Origin: Flexivirga alba
Lineage (GTDB): Bacteria > Actinomycetota > Actinomycetes > Actinomycetales > Dermatophilaceae
Length of the DNA stretch: 64,000 nt
Direction: 5' to 3'
Assembly: GCF_042661025.1 (NCBI RefSeq)
Contig: NZ_JBHSWH010000001.1
Location: 2,108,001 to 2,172,000, forward strand
Shown here: positions 33,888 through 42,573 of the stretch, in pieces
Numbering within the stretch: the stretch's first letter is position 1
Layout of the letters: every line of letters starts with the position of its first letter
The notes under the pieces: model-generated
Databases searched by the model: none
What the model was told of the DNA's origin: nothing
The model's input: the letters and a program-made list of their open reading frames with translations, nothing else
Position numbers and translations under genes: made by a program

Positions 33888-34017
33888 GATGGACGAGTTC
33901 CTGCGGCAACGCCGCATAGTTTCGTCGGCTTCCGCAACTGTGCCGAGACTTTGGTTCCGCCTGGGTCGAAGAGCCGCGACGGACACCAACTGGGGGCGGA
34001 ATTGCTCGACTCAGCGC

Positions 34018-34153
34018 TCCGTGAAATAACCGCTGTTGCACGTTGGGGTGCGCTCTATAGTTCCTAGCGCTGGGACGAGGATGACGGACAGTGGTCATAC
34101 CGCCCTCTCCGGCCTCATCGGAGCATTCCTATCCAACGCTGCGCAGGAGGCGT
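34018..34153 (+). promoter_or_regulatory. Shared promoter/leader, copy 1
   Basis: TCCGTGAAATAACCG (34018-34032), then a TATAGT minus-10 box (34056-34061), TAGCGCTGGGACG (34065-34077) and a 3' block from TCGGAGCATTC (34118) to GCAGGAGGCG (34152). The same blocks in the same order and spacing recur before the flippase gene (36114-36250). It drives DUF6492 and probably the FkbM-like gene. A tiny ORF, MPDWRKDG (34155-34181), follows and overlaps the ATG of the next gene. Confidence 0.6.
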
Positions 34154-34173
34154 CATGCCTGACTGGAGGAAAG

Positions 34174-35112
34174 ATGGCTGAGCTGTCCGTGCTGACACTT
34201 GTGTATGCGCCGGACCTCACGCTGTGCATGGAGCTGGCGGACTCATTGCAACGCTTTCTGCCGGAGGGAACGAATGCCGAACTGATCGTTCCGGTGGAGG
34301 ATGTTGGGAAGTTTGAGCAATTGGGGGCCGGTCAGGTGCGGCCAGAGTGCGCGGCACTCCCGCCTTGGTTCACGATTGTCCCTCGAATTTCGGCATTGAC
34401 TCGCCGCATGTCAGCCTTCTCACCCATTCCACGAATCGTCGCGATCAACAGGCACCGACCCGTGCCACCGATTCGCGGATGGATTCTGCAGCAGATCCTC
34501 AAACTCGCCGCGGTGGCCGAGTCCACTTCTGACATCGTGGTCGTGATCGACTCCGACGTCGAATTGGTAAGGCCGATCACTGCGGACACGTTTCGGGATG
34601 GAGCCGACGTAGTGCTCTACCGCAAGGTCGACGCCGTGACCAGCGAACTTCCGCACCACGTTTTGTGGCACCAAACGGCGCGCCGGGTGCTCGGCCTCCC
34701 GGTCGGTGCACCTCCTTATCACGATTACATCAGTTCCTTCATGGCGTGGGACACGGGCGTGGTCCGCTCGATGCTGACACATATCGAGGATCTCCACCAC
34801 CGACCATGGCAAGATGTGATTAGCGGGGAGGTCCACTTCTCGGAGTGGACCCTCTATGGTGTATTCGTCGACGAGGTGCTCGGTCGAAGAAATTCCCAAC
34901 AGCTCCACCGCTCGTCACCCCTTTGCCTCGAATGGTGGGGCACAACGCCGCTGACGCCGCAAGCAGTGCCTGGCTTTACGGCAGGACTCGGTGCCGACGA
35001 CGTCGCGGTCATGATTTCGGCCAAGTCGGGCACGTCAATGGAGGTGCGGAAGCAGGTGCGGGAGCTTATCCGTAGCGGCCGGGACGCACACCATGGTGTA
35101 CCAGGTTCGTGA
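34174..35112 (+). CDS. DUF6492-family protein (glycosyltransferase-like)
   Basis: A 312-residue protein. It opens MAELSVLTLVYAPDLTLCME and has PPIRGWILQQILKLAAVAES, then DIVVVIDSDVELVRPIT. The DSD motif and overall order resemble nucleotide-sugar-binding GT-A folds, and the family (DUF6492) is often found in cell-surface sugar loci. The start at 34174 has GGAGGAAAG before it. Base composition is visibly lower in GC than its neighbours, suggesting a separate origin for the 34.0-36.1 kb pair. Confidence 0.7.
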   Translation: MAELSVLTLVYAPDLTLCMELADSLQRFLPEGTNAELIVPVEDVGKFEQLGAGQVRPECAALPPWFTIVPRISALTRRMSAFSPIPRIVAINRHRPVPPIRGWILQQILKLAAVAESTSDIVVVIDSDVELVRPITADTFRDGADVVLYRKVDAVTSELPHHVLWHQTARRVLGLPVGAPPYHDYISSFMAWDTGVVRSMLTHIEDLHHRPWQDVISGEVHFSEWTLYGVFVDEVLGRRNSQQLHRSSPLCLEWWGTTPLTPQAVPGFTAGLGADDVAVMISAKSGTSMEVRKQVRELIRSGRDAHHGVPGS

Positions 35113-35235
35113 CCTTTGCGCCGGCGCCGACGAGCGGCGGGACACGAGTGAGAATTGTCGCTGACCCTGCGAAACGGTTGGCCCGGCACGCACACGCAGA
35201 AAATCGACAGTGACAACAATCCTGCGGGAGTGGTT

Positions 35236-36069
35236 ATGGCATTGAAGCATCGGATGGTGAGTGCGGCATTGAATGCGGGTGTGGGCGTGAGTAAGCTGAC
35301 CGACGTCGCGACAGTCAAGAGTCTGATTGGCCAGCTGCACCCTGTTCAAACCAGGCTGCCGTTGATCCGTGTGGGTGCTGACGGCGACGGAGGATATCTC
35401 CTGCCGGACGATTTGGACGGGGTCGCAGCATGTTTCTCGCCGGGCGTGAGCGTGTGGGCACCTTTCGAGGAGGCGTTGATCGCCCGAGGGATTCCTTGCT
35501 TCATGGCGGACGCGTCGGTGTGCCAGTCGCCTATCGCCGGCGGCGTATTCATCAAGAAGTATGTCGGTTTAGTGAATGACGAGAGCACGGTGCGTTTGGA
35601 CGATTGGGTGTCGGAATATGCGCCCGGTGTCCAGGATCTTGTGCTGCAGATGGATATCGAGGGTGCGGAGTGGGCGGTGCTTCTCAACGCCTCTGATGCA
35701 CTGTTGCGCCGCTTCCGCATCATCGTGGTGGAGCTGCATGACCTTGAGCGAATCTTCGATCGGCACGCATTCGGCATCATAAGCGGCGTGCTGCGTCGTT
35801 TGATGAGCGATTTCTACGTCGTGCACAACCACCCGAACAACTATGGCGGAGTGGTGAGCAGGTCAGGATTGGTCGTGCCACGGGTGCTGGAGATGACCTT
35901 CCTCCGGGCGGACCGCGCGCAGCCGACATCGTTCGCGCAGCAGTTCCCGCATCCTCTGGACGTTACTAACGACCCGAACAGCAAGGACGTTGTGTTGCCC
36001 GAGGCCTGGCGACATGTGCCCGTTGGCCCGGACGATTGGGCCTACGGGGTGCCGGAGTCAGCGCACTGA
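35236..36069 (+). CDS. FkbM-like methyltransferase
   Basis: A 277-residue SAM-dependent methyltransferase-like protein. GGYLLPDDLDGVAACFSPGV opens the fold, followed by VLQMDIEGAEWAVLLN (the FkbM core D-I-E-G signature) and FRIIVVELHDLERIF. FkbM-type enzymes O-methylate sugars or polyketides. The start at 35236 follows GGGAGTGGTT. It shares the lower-GC composition of the DUF6492 gene upstream, 123 bases away. Sugar O-methylation in the EPS is inferred. Confidence 0.75.
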   Translation: MALKHRMVSAALNAGVGVSKLTDVATVKSLIGQLHPVQTRLPLIRVGADGDGGYLLPDDLDGVAACFSPGVSVWAPFEEALIARGIPCFMADASVCQSPIAGGVFIKKYVGLVNDESTVRLDDWVSEYAPGVQDLVLQMDIEGAEWAVLLNASDALLRRFRIIVVELHDLERIFDRHAFGIISGVLRRLMSDFYVVHNHPNNYGGVVSRSGLVVPRVLEMTFLRADRAQPTSFAQQFPHPLDVTNDPNSKDVVLPEAWRHVPVGPDDWAYGVPESAH

Positions 36070-36113
36070 TCGATCCGGACGGAGGATCCGGCCGAAAGTT
36101 CTCCTGCTGGCGG

Positions 36114-36252
36114 TCCGTGAAAATAACCGACGCCACGCTCATGGTCCGCCTACAGTGCGTAGCGCTGGGACGGGGTAGACCAACCCAACGTCTTTCCGGT
36201 TCTCTTTCGATGGTTTCGGAGGATTCGCATCAATGGCTGCGCGGGAGGCGAC
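36114..36252 (+). promoter_or_regulatory. Shared promoter/leader, copy 2
   Basis: TCCGTGAAAATAACCG (36114-36129), TACAGT (36151-36156), TAGCGCTGGGACG (36160-36172) and TCGGAGGATTC to GCGGGAGGCG (36216-36250) repeat the leader found at 34018-34152. The last block supplies the ribosome-binding site of the flippase GTG at 36253. The middle third differs, so the conserved ends look selected. Confidence 0.6.
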
Positions 36253-37767
36253 GTGAGCGATTCGCTCTCCGGACGGGTGACACGCGCCGCGCTGTGGAGC
36301 GGCGTCAACACGATTGCGATGCGGCTCTCCGGGGTCGTGATCACCATGGTGATGCTGCGAATCGTCACACCGGGGGAGTTCGGCAACTACGCGGTGGCCC
36401 TGGCAGTCTTCACCGTCGTCAGCTCGTTCTCGGAGCTCGGTCTCAGTGCCTGTATGGCGCGAGCCGACATCGACCCAGCCGAGATCGGCTCGACGGTGTC
36501 CTTCCTCTCGATCGTCATCGGCGTCGGTCTGGCGGTGGTGATGTTGCTGCTGGCCCCCCAGCTCGCAGTGCTGCTCGGCGCACCCGACAGCGTGAATGCG
36601 CTGCGCATCCTGGCACTCTGCATCGCGATGGTCGGCCTGTTCACCATCCCGTGCGGTCTGCTCGCCCGGGAGTTCCGCCAGGATGCGATGTTCTTCGGAG
36701 TGGCCGCAGCCTACGTGCCCAGCAGTGTGCTCATGCTGCTGCTCGCGCTGAACGGCCCGGGAGACATCGCCTTCGCGTGGTCACGGGTGCTCGGGCAGTT
36801 GGTGACCGGTTGTGTGCTCCTCTGGTTCGTCAGGAAGTTCTACCGCCCCCGTTTCGACCCGAAGCAGGCACGACGGGTGCTGCGCTTCGGGGCGCCCATT
36901 GCGGCGGCGAACCTCGTCGGCTTCCTGCTGCTCAATGCGGACTTCCTCTTCGTGAGCAAGCTCCTGGGACCGGTCCGGCTGGGCATCTACACGCTCGCGT
37001 TCAACGTGAGTTCGTGGGCAACGGCGACCCTCAGCTCGATGGTGATGAACGTCGCCATGCCGATGTTCAGTCACGCCAAGAGCGACCCGGAGCGCCTCGG
37101 CCGGGCACTGCGCAGCTCGCTCAGCCTCATCTGCCTGGTGGCGTTCCCGATCTCCGGTTTCACGCTGGTGCTCTCGAGCGAGATCGTGGACACCCTCTAC
37201 GGCCATCGGTGGATCGATGCCGCGCCGGTGATCGTCGTACTCGGTGTCTACGGAAGCCTTTTCGTGTGTTCCCTGTTGCTCAGCAATCTGCTGGTCGGTG
37301 TGGGGCTCCCGAGCCGCAATCTCCTCGTGCAGATCATCTGGCTCGTGGTGCTCGTGCCGGCGATGTTCCTCGGCGTCGAACTCGACGGGATGAGGGGCGC
37401 TGCGTTCGCCCACGTCGCCGTCATCGTGCTGATCGTCCTGCCGGCATACTTCATCCTGGCGCGCCGGTTCGTCGGCAACTTGGCCCGGATCCTGGTCGCG
37501 GCCACCATGCCGGCTCTCGGCCTGACCATCGTCAGCGCATCGGCGGCGTGGGCGGCCAAGCAGGCGTCCGACGTGACGGTGCTGCGGCTCGTCATCGGGC
37601 TCATCGTCGGTGGAGTCGTCTATCTGGGCTTCGGCCTGCCGCTGATGGGGCGCTACCTTCCCGGCAGAGTGATGCGGCTGCTGGGACGAGTGCGGTTGGC
37701 GGACTGGGCGCGCTACCCCCTCTACGACCACCTGCGGCGGCCGGCGGCGGCCCCGGTTCGCGACTGA
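36253..37767 (+). CDS. Wzx-type lipopolysaccharide flippase
   Basis: A 504-residue PST/MATE-superfamily membrane protein with 12-14 predicted helices, beginning SLSGRVTRAALWSGVNTIAM and RIVTPGEFGNYAVALAVFTV. It matches the polysaccharide-transporter (RfbX) family that moves undecaprenyl-linked repeat units across the membrane. The GTG start has GGGAGGCGAC before it. It ends 6 bases before the stop of the convergent asparagine-synthase-like gene. It would work with the Wzy-like protein (41150-42573) and the Wzz-like proteins nearby. Confidence 0.9.
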   Translation: MSDSLSGRVTRAALWSGVNTIAMRLSGVVITMVMLRIVTPGEFGNYAVALAVFTVVSSFSELGLSACMARADIDPAEIGSTVSFLSIVIGVGLAVVMLLLAPQLAVLLGAPDSVNALRILALCIAMVGLFTIPCGLLAREFRQDAMFFGVAAAYVPSSVLMLLLALNGPGDIAFAWSRVLGQLVTGCVLLWFVRKFYRPRFDPKQARRVLRFGAPIAAANLVGFLLLNADFLFVSKLLGPVRLGIYTLAFNVSSWATATLSSMVMNVAMPMFSHAKSDPERLGRALRSSLSLICLVAFPISGFTLVLSSEIVDTLYGHRWIDAAPVIVVLGVYGSLFVCSLLLSNLLVGVGLPSRNLLVQIIWLVVLVPAMFLGVELDGMRGAAFAHVAVIVLIVLPAYFILARRFVGNLARILVAATMPALGLTIVSASAAWAAKQASDVTVLRLVIGLIVGGVVYLGFGLPLMGRYLPGRVMRLLGRVRLADWARYPLYDHLRRPAAAPVRD

Positions 37768-37773
37768 TCCGGA

Positions 37774-39531
37774 TCAGGCCGGCGCGAGCGCCACCATGGT
37801 CGCGAGCAGCGCTGTGGTCGACGGGTCGGCCCCGCCGCCGGCCACCATCGCGTCCAGCCACTGGTCGTCGAAGACGCACGCCGCACGGACGGGGTCCAGC
37901 AGCGTTGGATTTTGCCGCCAGTGCTCGGTCACCAGAGCGGTGAGCGTGTCGCCGCCGGCCGGTGGACGCCGGTCGTTGTGCAGCCGTTGGACGATCTTGC
38001 GCCGCGCCTTCTGCGCCATGGGAATGCCGTTGGCCAGCCGTTGACGTGGGCCCGGCGCCGCGTAGGCCGACGGTGCAAGCCGTCCGTCCAGCGGTATGTC
38101 GGCTAGCTCCGGATCGAGCCGGCACACGAGCTGCGCGAGGAAGCGGGCGTGCGCCTTGTCCGCGGGAGCGAGCGAGTCCGCGATGGCGATGAACCGTGGG
38201 TCGAGCATCGGATTGACCGTCGCGCGCCCCAGGCAGACCGCGCTGTCGGTGACACCTGCCCAGCGTTGCATCCGCTCGTAGAGATAGAGCTGATCGGTCG
38301 CGTCCGGCCACGACATACCGGAGTCAGAGAGAACACGGTGGATCTCTTCGGTGGCGAACTGCCGCGCCCAGAGGGCGAATTCGCGGTTCAACGCCGTCGT
38401 CGCCACCGAATCGTTGGCGAACATCCGCCAGCTGGTGAGGGCTCGAGTCAGTGGCCGCGACACCGGATAGGCGACGGCCGGCCCGACGTAGTAGAAGCCT
38501 CGGGCCACCTCGCCGCCGAGGCCGGAGATCCGGTCGCCCTGGGGGAATGTCGATTCCACGGCGAGCAGTGCGGCGTGGGCGACGGGGTCCGCCATACCGT
38601 TCAGGTCGTGGGCGGCAGTCATGACCAGTTCGTGCGCCGCGGCGTGGTGCAGGTCGTCCAGCCGCGAGAGGCCCTGCACGAGGTGCCGCATCCCGTAGCG
38701 CTCGGCGAGTTGGGCGGCGATGCGCACGTCGTCCGACTCCGGGCCGCTCTCCAGGGTCAGGACACGGATCCCGCGCCGCCGGTCCGGTGGAATCGCGGCC
38801 AGCAGGATGCGCGAGTCCAGTCCACCGGTCAGCTGGAGTATGGCGTCCGGATGGTCGTCGAGGTAGTCGACCAGGTAGTCGCGCAGCATGGCCGACGCCT
38901 CAGCGACCGCCCGATCCGCCCTGACCCGGGCCCGGGGTGCGTCGGGTGTGTAGTGGTCGGTCACCGACCTGCCCTCGGCGAGGGTGATGCGTTCGCGCTG
39001 GCGCAACTTCGTGACGTGCTCGAAGAGAGTCCGGCTGCCCACTTGCCAGCCCAGCATCGCCTGCACGGCGATGCCGTTGCGATCCATCCGGGTCTCCGCG
39101 AGGTGGGCAAGGGCCAGGCTCGAGGTCGAGACCGCACTCCAGCCCTCGCCCGTGCGGTGATAGATGTGCCGATAGCCGAGTGCATCGGTTACGGCACGCA
39201 CCGTGTCCTCCTCGACCTGCACAGCACCGAACGGAGGCATGAGTTCGGCGATCGAGTGGGAGCCGGCCATCCCGTTCGTGAGATTGAGCTGCCCGATAGG
39301 AACATTGGCACGTGGCCCGCGCGCCAGCCCGCTGATCACGAGCGGCATCCCATTCGCCTGCTCGGCGGCGAGTTGTCCCCAGACCGCGACGGTGACGTTG
39401 CGACGCCGGATGAGGGTCGGGGCCGCAATGCCCGCGCTACTCAGTGCAGCCGCGGGATCTCGGTCGTGCCGACGCTCATCGTCGTAGGACACGGCCAGAA
39501 TGCCGCCAGCGTAGCGGTCGACGTCGATCAT
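37774..39531 (-). CDS. Asparagine synthase-like ATP pyrophosphatase protein
   Basis: A 585-residue protein. The C-terminal half has the PP-loop variant AILQLTGGLDSRILLAAI (SGGLDS type) and the asparagine-synthase fold. The N-terminal half (MIDVDRYAGGILAVSYDD) occupies the glutaminase position but has no Cys at position 2, so it cannot hydrolyse glutamine in the usual way. Such degenerate AsnB-like proteins occur in polysaccharide and lasso-peptide loci and form amide bonds. Here amidation of a uronic acid or of an acyl group is a guess. An upstream extension to 39603 lacks support. Confidence 0.78.
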   Translation of the reverse strand: MIDVDRYAGGILAVSYDDERRHDRDPAAALSSAGIAAPTLIRRRNVTVAVWGQLAAEQANGMPLVISGLARGPRANVPIGQLNLTNGMAGSHSIAELMPPFGAVQVEEDTVRAVTDALGYRHIYHRTGEGWSAVSTSSLALAHLAETRMDRNGIAVQAMLGWQVGSRTLFEHVTKLRQRERITLAEGRSVTDHYTPDAPRARVRADRAVAEASAMLRDYLVDYLDDHPDAILQLTGGLDSRILLAAIPPDRRRGIRVLTLESGPESDDVRIAAQLAERYGMRHLVQGLSRLDDLHHAAAHELVMTAAHDLNGMADPVAHAALLAVESTFPQGDRISGLGGEVARGFYYVGPAVAYPVSRPLTRALTSWRMFANDSVATTALNREFALWARQFATEEIHRVLSDSGMSWPDATDQLYLYERMQRWAGVTDSAVCLGRATVNPMLDPRFIAIADSLAPADKAHARFLAQLVCRLDPELADIPLDGRLAPSAYAAPGPRQRLANGIPMAQKARRKIVQRLHNDRRPPAGGDTLTALVTEHWRQNPTLLDPVRAACVFDDQWLDAMVAGGGADPSTTALLATMVALAPA

Positions 39532-39618
39532 GCGGTGAGTATGGCGCCGGTGCCACGCACGTGCGGTGATTGTGCATCGGATCGCGAAGTGCGGAAAGTT
39601 CAACGGTCCGGGATGGGC

Positions 39619-40292
39619 TCAGAGCCAGCCTTCACGTCCCCGGAGGAACTGCGCCATGGCGGCAATGCTGAGGGCGGAGACGAGCCCCATACCGGCGAGC
39701 GCACGAGTATGGCTGCCGGAGACGAAGTAGACAGGTGGCGGACCGGAGCTGACGAGGATCCGCACCCGTTGGCTGGGAGCGACGTGCTTGGCGTTCTCTC
39801 TGGCACTGACACTCGCACGGATCCGGGCCACCAGGTCATCGATCTTTGCGGTGACCGACTCAGCGGTCGGACCCGTCGCCTGGACCTGCATGCCGGCTTC
39901 ACTGAAGGAGTACGACCACTGACCGCCGACGTTGGGCTGTGTCACAGAGGAGCCGTCATACACGCCGCTGTCCAGCAGGGTGACATCTCCGGACACGGCC
40001 TGTGGTGGGGTGTGCAGTCCGGTCACCGCACGCACCGTCAGGCCGGCGAGGTCGATGAGACTCTGACGGGACTCGGAGGTGAGCGGATTGATCGCCTTCG
40101 TGAAGGGGTCCCGGGCATCCGGGGGTTGGGTGAAGCGAACGTCACCTGGACCGTGCCCTGGTAGGAACCGTGGATGCGGTAAGCCCACATCCAGCCGGCT
40201 GCCAGACCGACGAGCACGATGAGCAACAGGGCACGGGTGCGTAGCAACCTCACCCGGTTGTTGAGGGGTTCTTTTTGCTGGGGCGGTGTCAT
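39619..40292 (-). CDS. Wzz-like polysaccharide chain-length/co-polymerase protein (frameshift)
   Basis: About 224 residues when repaired. The first frame (from 40292) has a helix RTRALLLIVLVGLAAGWMWA and runs to TVQVTFASPNP. The second frame has PDARDPFTKAINPL, a periplasmic-type middle, and a C-terminal helix ALAGMGLVSALSIAAMAQFL. Adding one base opposite the GGGGG run at 40121-40125 gives SPNPPDARDPF. Two flanking helices with an external middle is the Wzz/CpsC topology. It is divergent from a second Wzz-like gene at 40393; the 100-base gap has an AT-rich GGTAATAATTTCG stretch. Confidence 0.72.
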
Positions 40293-40392
40293 GGAGAAAA
40301 CCTGCCTTCCGCCGATGTGGTCCATAAAGTAACAGCGGGTCGAGGGTGAACCGGTAATAATTTCGTCGAATTGTGAACGGAGGGGGATCCCG

Positions 40393-41121
40393 TTGAAGGT
40401 AGATCTCTCAGGAGCGCTAGGTCGGCGATGGTATGTCGTCCTTCTCGGTTTGCTGCTCACGCCAGTGCTGTGCTTCGGCGCCCTGCAGGTCGCGGGAGTG
40501 AAATACGAGGCCAAGGCGATGTTGGTGCTGTTGCCGCCGGGTGCGAGCGTCCCCAAAGCGGGGAATCCCTATCTCAATCTGGGCAGCATGCAGCCGGTAG
40601 TGGGTGTCCTGTCCGATTCGATGCTGAGTCAGCAGACCGCCCATCAGGTACGGGACGTCAGCCCGACGGCGAGCTACACCGTCACGCCCGACCCGGCAAC
40701 GAGCGGTGCTGTCCTGATCATCGACGTGAAGGACAAGACCTCCGCGGGGGCAGCGAAGGTAATGCAGCTGCTGGCGAAGATGGCACCCCAGCAGCTCAAC
40801 GAACTGCAGTCGGCGGCGAACACCCCACCGGCCGGGCACATCTCCACTGACCTCGTTGCCCAGGACCTCAAACCGGTGGCGAGCCACAAGAGCCAGCTGC
40901 GGGCAGGGCTGCTCGCGGCGGCGGCGGGCATCGCGCTGTCGGTGCTGGGTGCAGCATTCGTCGACGGTTACGCAGGCCGGCGTCGCCGGCGCCGAGCCGT
41001 CCGCCCGAGTCGTCAACGCGTCACCAGGGCAGCGGCAGTGCAGAGTGACACCGACGAAATCCCCGCCGGTGAGTCGGCGCTCAGCGGCCTGGGTGCGCCG
41101 CACCTCAGCGGCCGCTCGTGA
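40393..41121 (+). CDS. Wzz-like polysaccharide chain-length determinant protein
   Basis: A 242-residue protein with a helix at about residues 14-33 (VVLLGLLLTPVLCFGALQVA), an external domain with ASVPKAGNPYLNLGSMQPVV, a second helix near 172-190, and a basic cytoplasmic tail GRRRRRRAVRPSRQR. TTG start at 40393 after GGAGGGGGATCCCG. There is no tyrosine kinase domain, so it is CpsC/Wzz-like without the kinase half. It is followed by the polymerase gene 28 bases downstream. Confidence 0.78.
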   Translation: MKVDLSGALGRRWYVVLLGLLLTPVLCFGALQVAGVKYEAKAMLVLLPPGASVPKAGNPYLNLGSMQPVVGVLSDSMLSQQTAHQVRDVSPTASYTVTPDPATSGAVLIIDVKDKTSAGAAKVMQLLAKMAPQQLNELQSAANTPPAGHISTDLVAQDLKPVASHKSQLRAGLLAAAAGIALSVLGAAFVDGYAGRRRRRRAVRPSRQRVTRAAAVQSDTDEIPAGESALSGLGAPHLSGRS

Positions 41122-41149
41122 CCCTGGCGGATAGCCCAGAGGCGTGGTC

Positions 41150-42573
41150 ATGACGGATCTGCAGATCGACCGGGAGACCGGCCAGGACGCTGCGGCGGAG
41201 CCTTGGGACGACGGTCCGGTGGACTGGCGGATCTGGCGCTTCGACGCGTCGGCGGCGCTCTCGCTCTACGTGTGGGTATTCGCATTCATCCCTTCCGTTC
41301 TCGTGTTCGCGCCGATGGGCGCCGCGGGAACACCGGCACAAATGCTGGGGATACTCCTTTTCCTGTGGTGGGCCGCTGAGCGGCTTCGGCGTGGAGACCG
41401 AGGACATCTCCAAGGAACGACCATCAGGTTCGGTCTCACTCTGTTCGCCTTGGGAATGGCACTCAGTTACGTGGCTTCCGCGACGCGACCGATCGCACCC
41501 TTGGAGATCAACGGCTCCGATCGGTCGCTGATCAGTTTGACCGCGTGGAGCGGGTGCTGCTGCTCGCTATAGACGGCATCGCCACCCGCGAGCGTCTGGC
41601 ACTGCTCGTGCACCGCATCGCCGTTTCTGGTGGCGCCGTCGCTGCGCTCGGCCTGATTCAGTTCATCACCAAACGGCAGTGGGTCGACCTGATCCAGATC
41701 CCGGGGCTGGGCTTCAACTCCGACCTCGAAGCCGTGAGCCGGAGCGGCTTCCACCGTCCGGCCGGGACTGCAACTCACCCGATCGAGTTCGGCGTCATCA
41801 TCGCGATGTGCCTCCCGATCGCGCTTCATGACGCCATGCACGGACGGGAGGGGCGTTCGGTGCTGCGCCGATGGTGGCCGGTGGCGGCGCTTGCGATGGC
41901 CTGCCCAGTGAGCATCTCGCGCACCACGGTGGTGTGCCTCGTGCTGTCGTTGCCCATCGTCGTCGCGGCATGGCCGCGCAGCAAAAGGCGCGTGATGTAT
42001 GTCGTGACGCTGGGCGTCCTCGTTGTCTTCTACGAGCTGGTGCCCGGGATGTTGGGGACATTGGCCGGCATGTTCACCGGCATCAGCACCGACGGCAGCG
42101 CCCAATCACGGACGAACAGCTTTGCGTATGCGTTCGAGTTCATCGGCCGATGGCCGATCTTCGGACGCGGCTATGGAACGTTCCTGCCGGAGTACCGAAT
42201 TCTCGACGACATGATTCTCGGCGTTCTCATTGGTGGCGGTGTCGTTGGGTTGCTGTTCACCGCATGGTTCGCCCGCGGGGCGATCGTCACCGGTGTGCGC
42301 GTTTTCCGGTCCTCGGATCGGGGCACCTGGTCGGACTCACTGGCTCGGGCTTTGGTCGCGGCGGTGATCTCGGCGTTCGCGAGTTTCGCGACCTTCGACG
42401 CCTTGGGATTCCCGATGGTGCCGTGTCTGCTCTTCCTCGTCGTCGGTCTGCTCGGCGCGCTGGCCCGTATCAACGCGGTTTCCCCGGCACAACCGGTGGC
42501 ACTGTCGGGTGAGCCGGCTGCTCCTGCCCCGGCCCCACGCGGTTCACGCGAGAAGGACGATCATGTCGGTTGA
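41150..42573 (+). CDS. O-antigen ligase/polymerase-like (Wzy/WaaL) membrane protein (frameshift)
   Basis: The first frame (to 41572) carries the N-terminal helices (SLYVWVFAFIPSVLVFAPMG). The second frame (to 42573) carries the rest, with a Wzy_C-type region SGFHRPAGTATHPIEFGVII and later GRGYGTFLPEYRILDDMILG. Adding one G to the GGG run at 41552-41554 gives TAWSGVLLLAIDGIATRERL, one protein of about 474 residues. Family members polymerise or ligate lipid-linked repeat units at the outer membrane face. A start at 41144 (GTG) is also possible. Confidence 0.8.

Noticed and set aside
36036..37943. A 635-residue ORF covering the flippase region
   Set aside because: Alternative-frame reading of the flippase gene with low-complexity Arg/Gly composition.
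38149..40164. A 671-residue plus-strand ORF
   Set aside because: Antisense shadow of the asparagine-synthase-like and Wzz-like genes, rich in Arg, Gly and His, with no recognisable motif.
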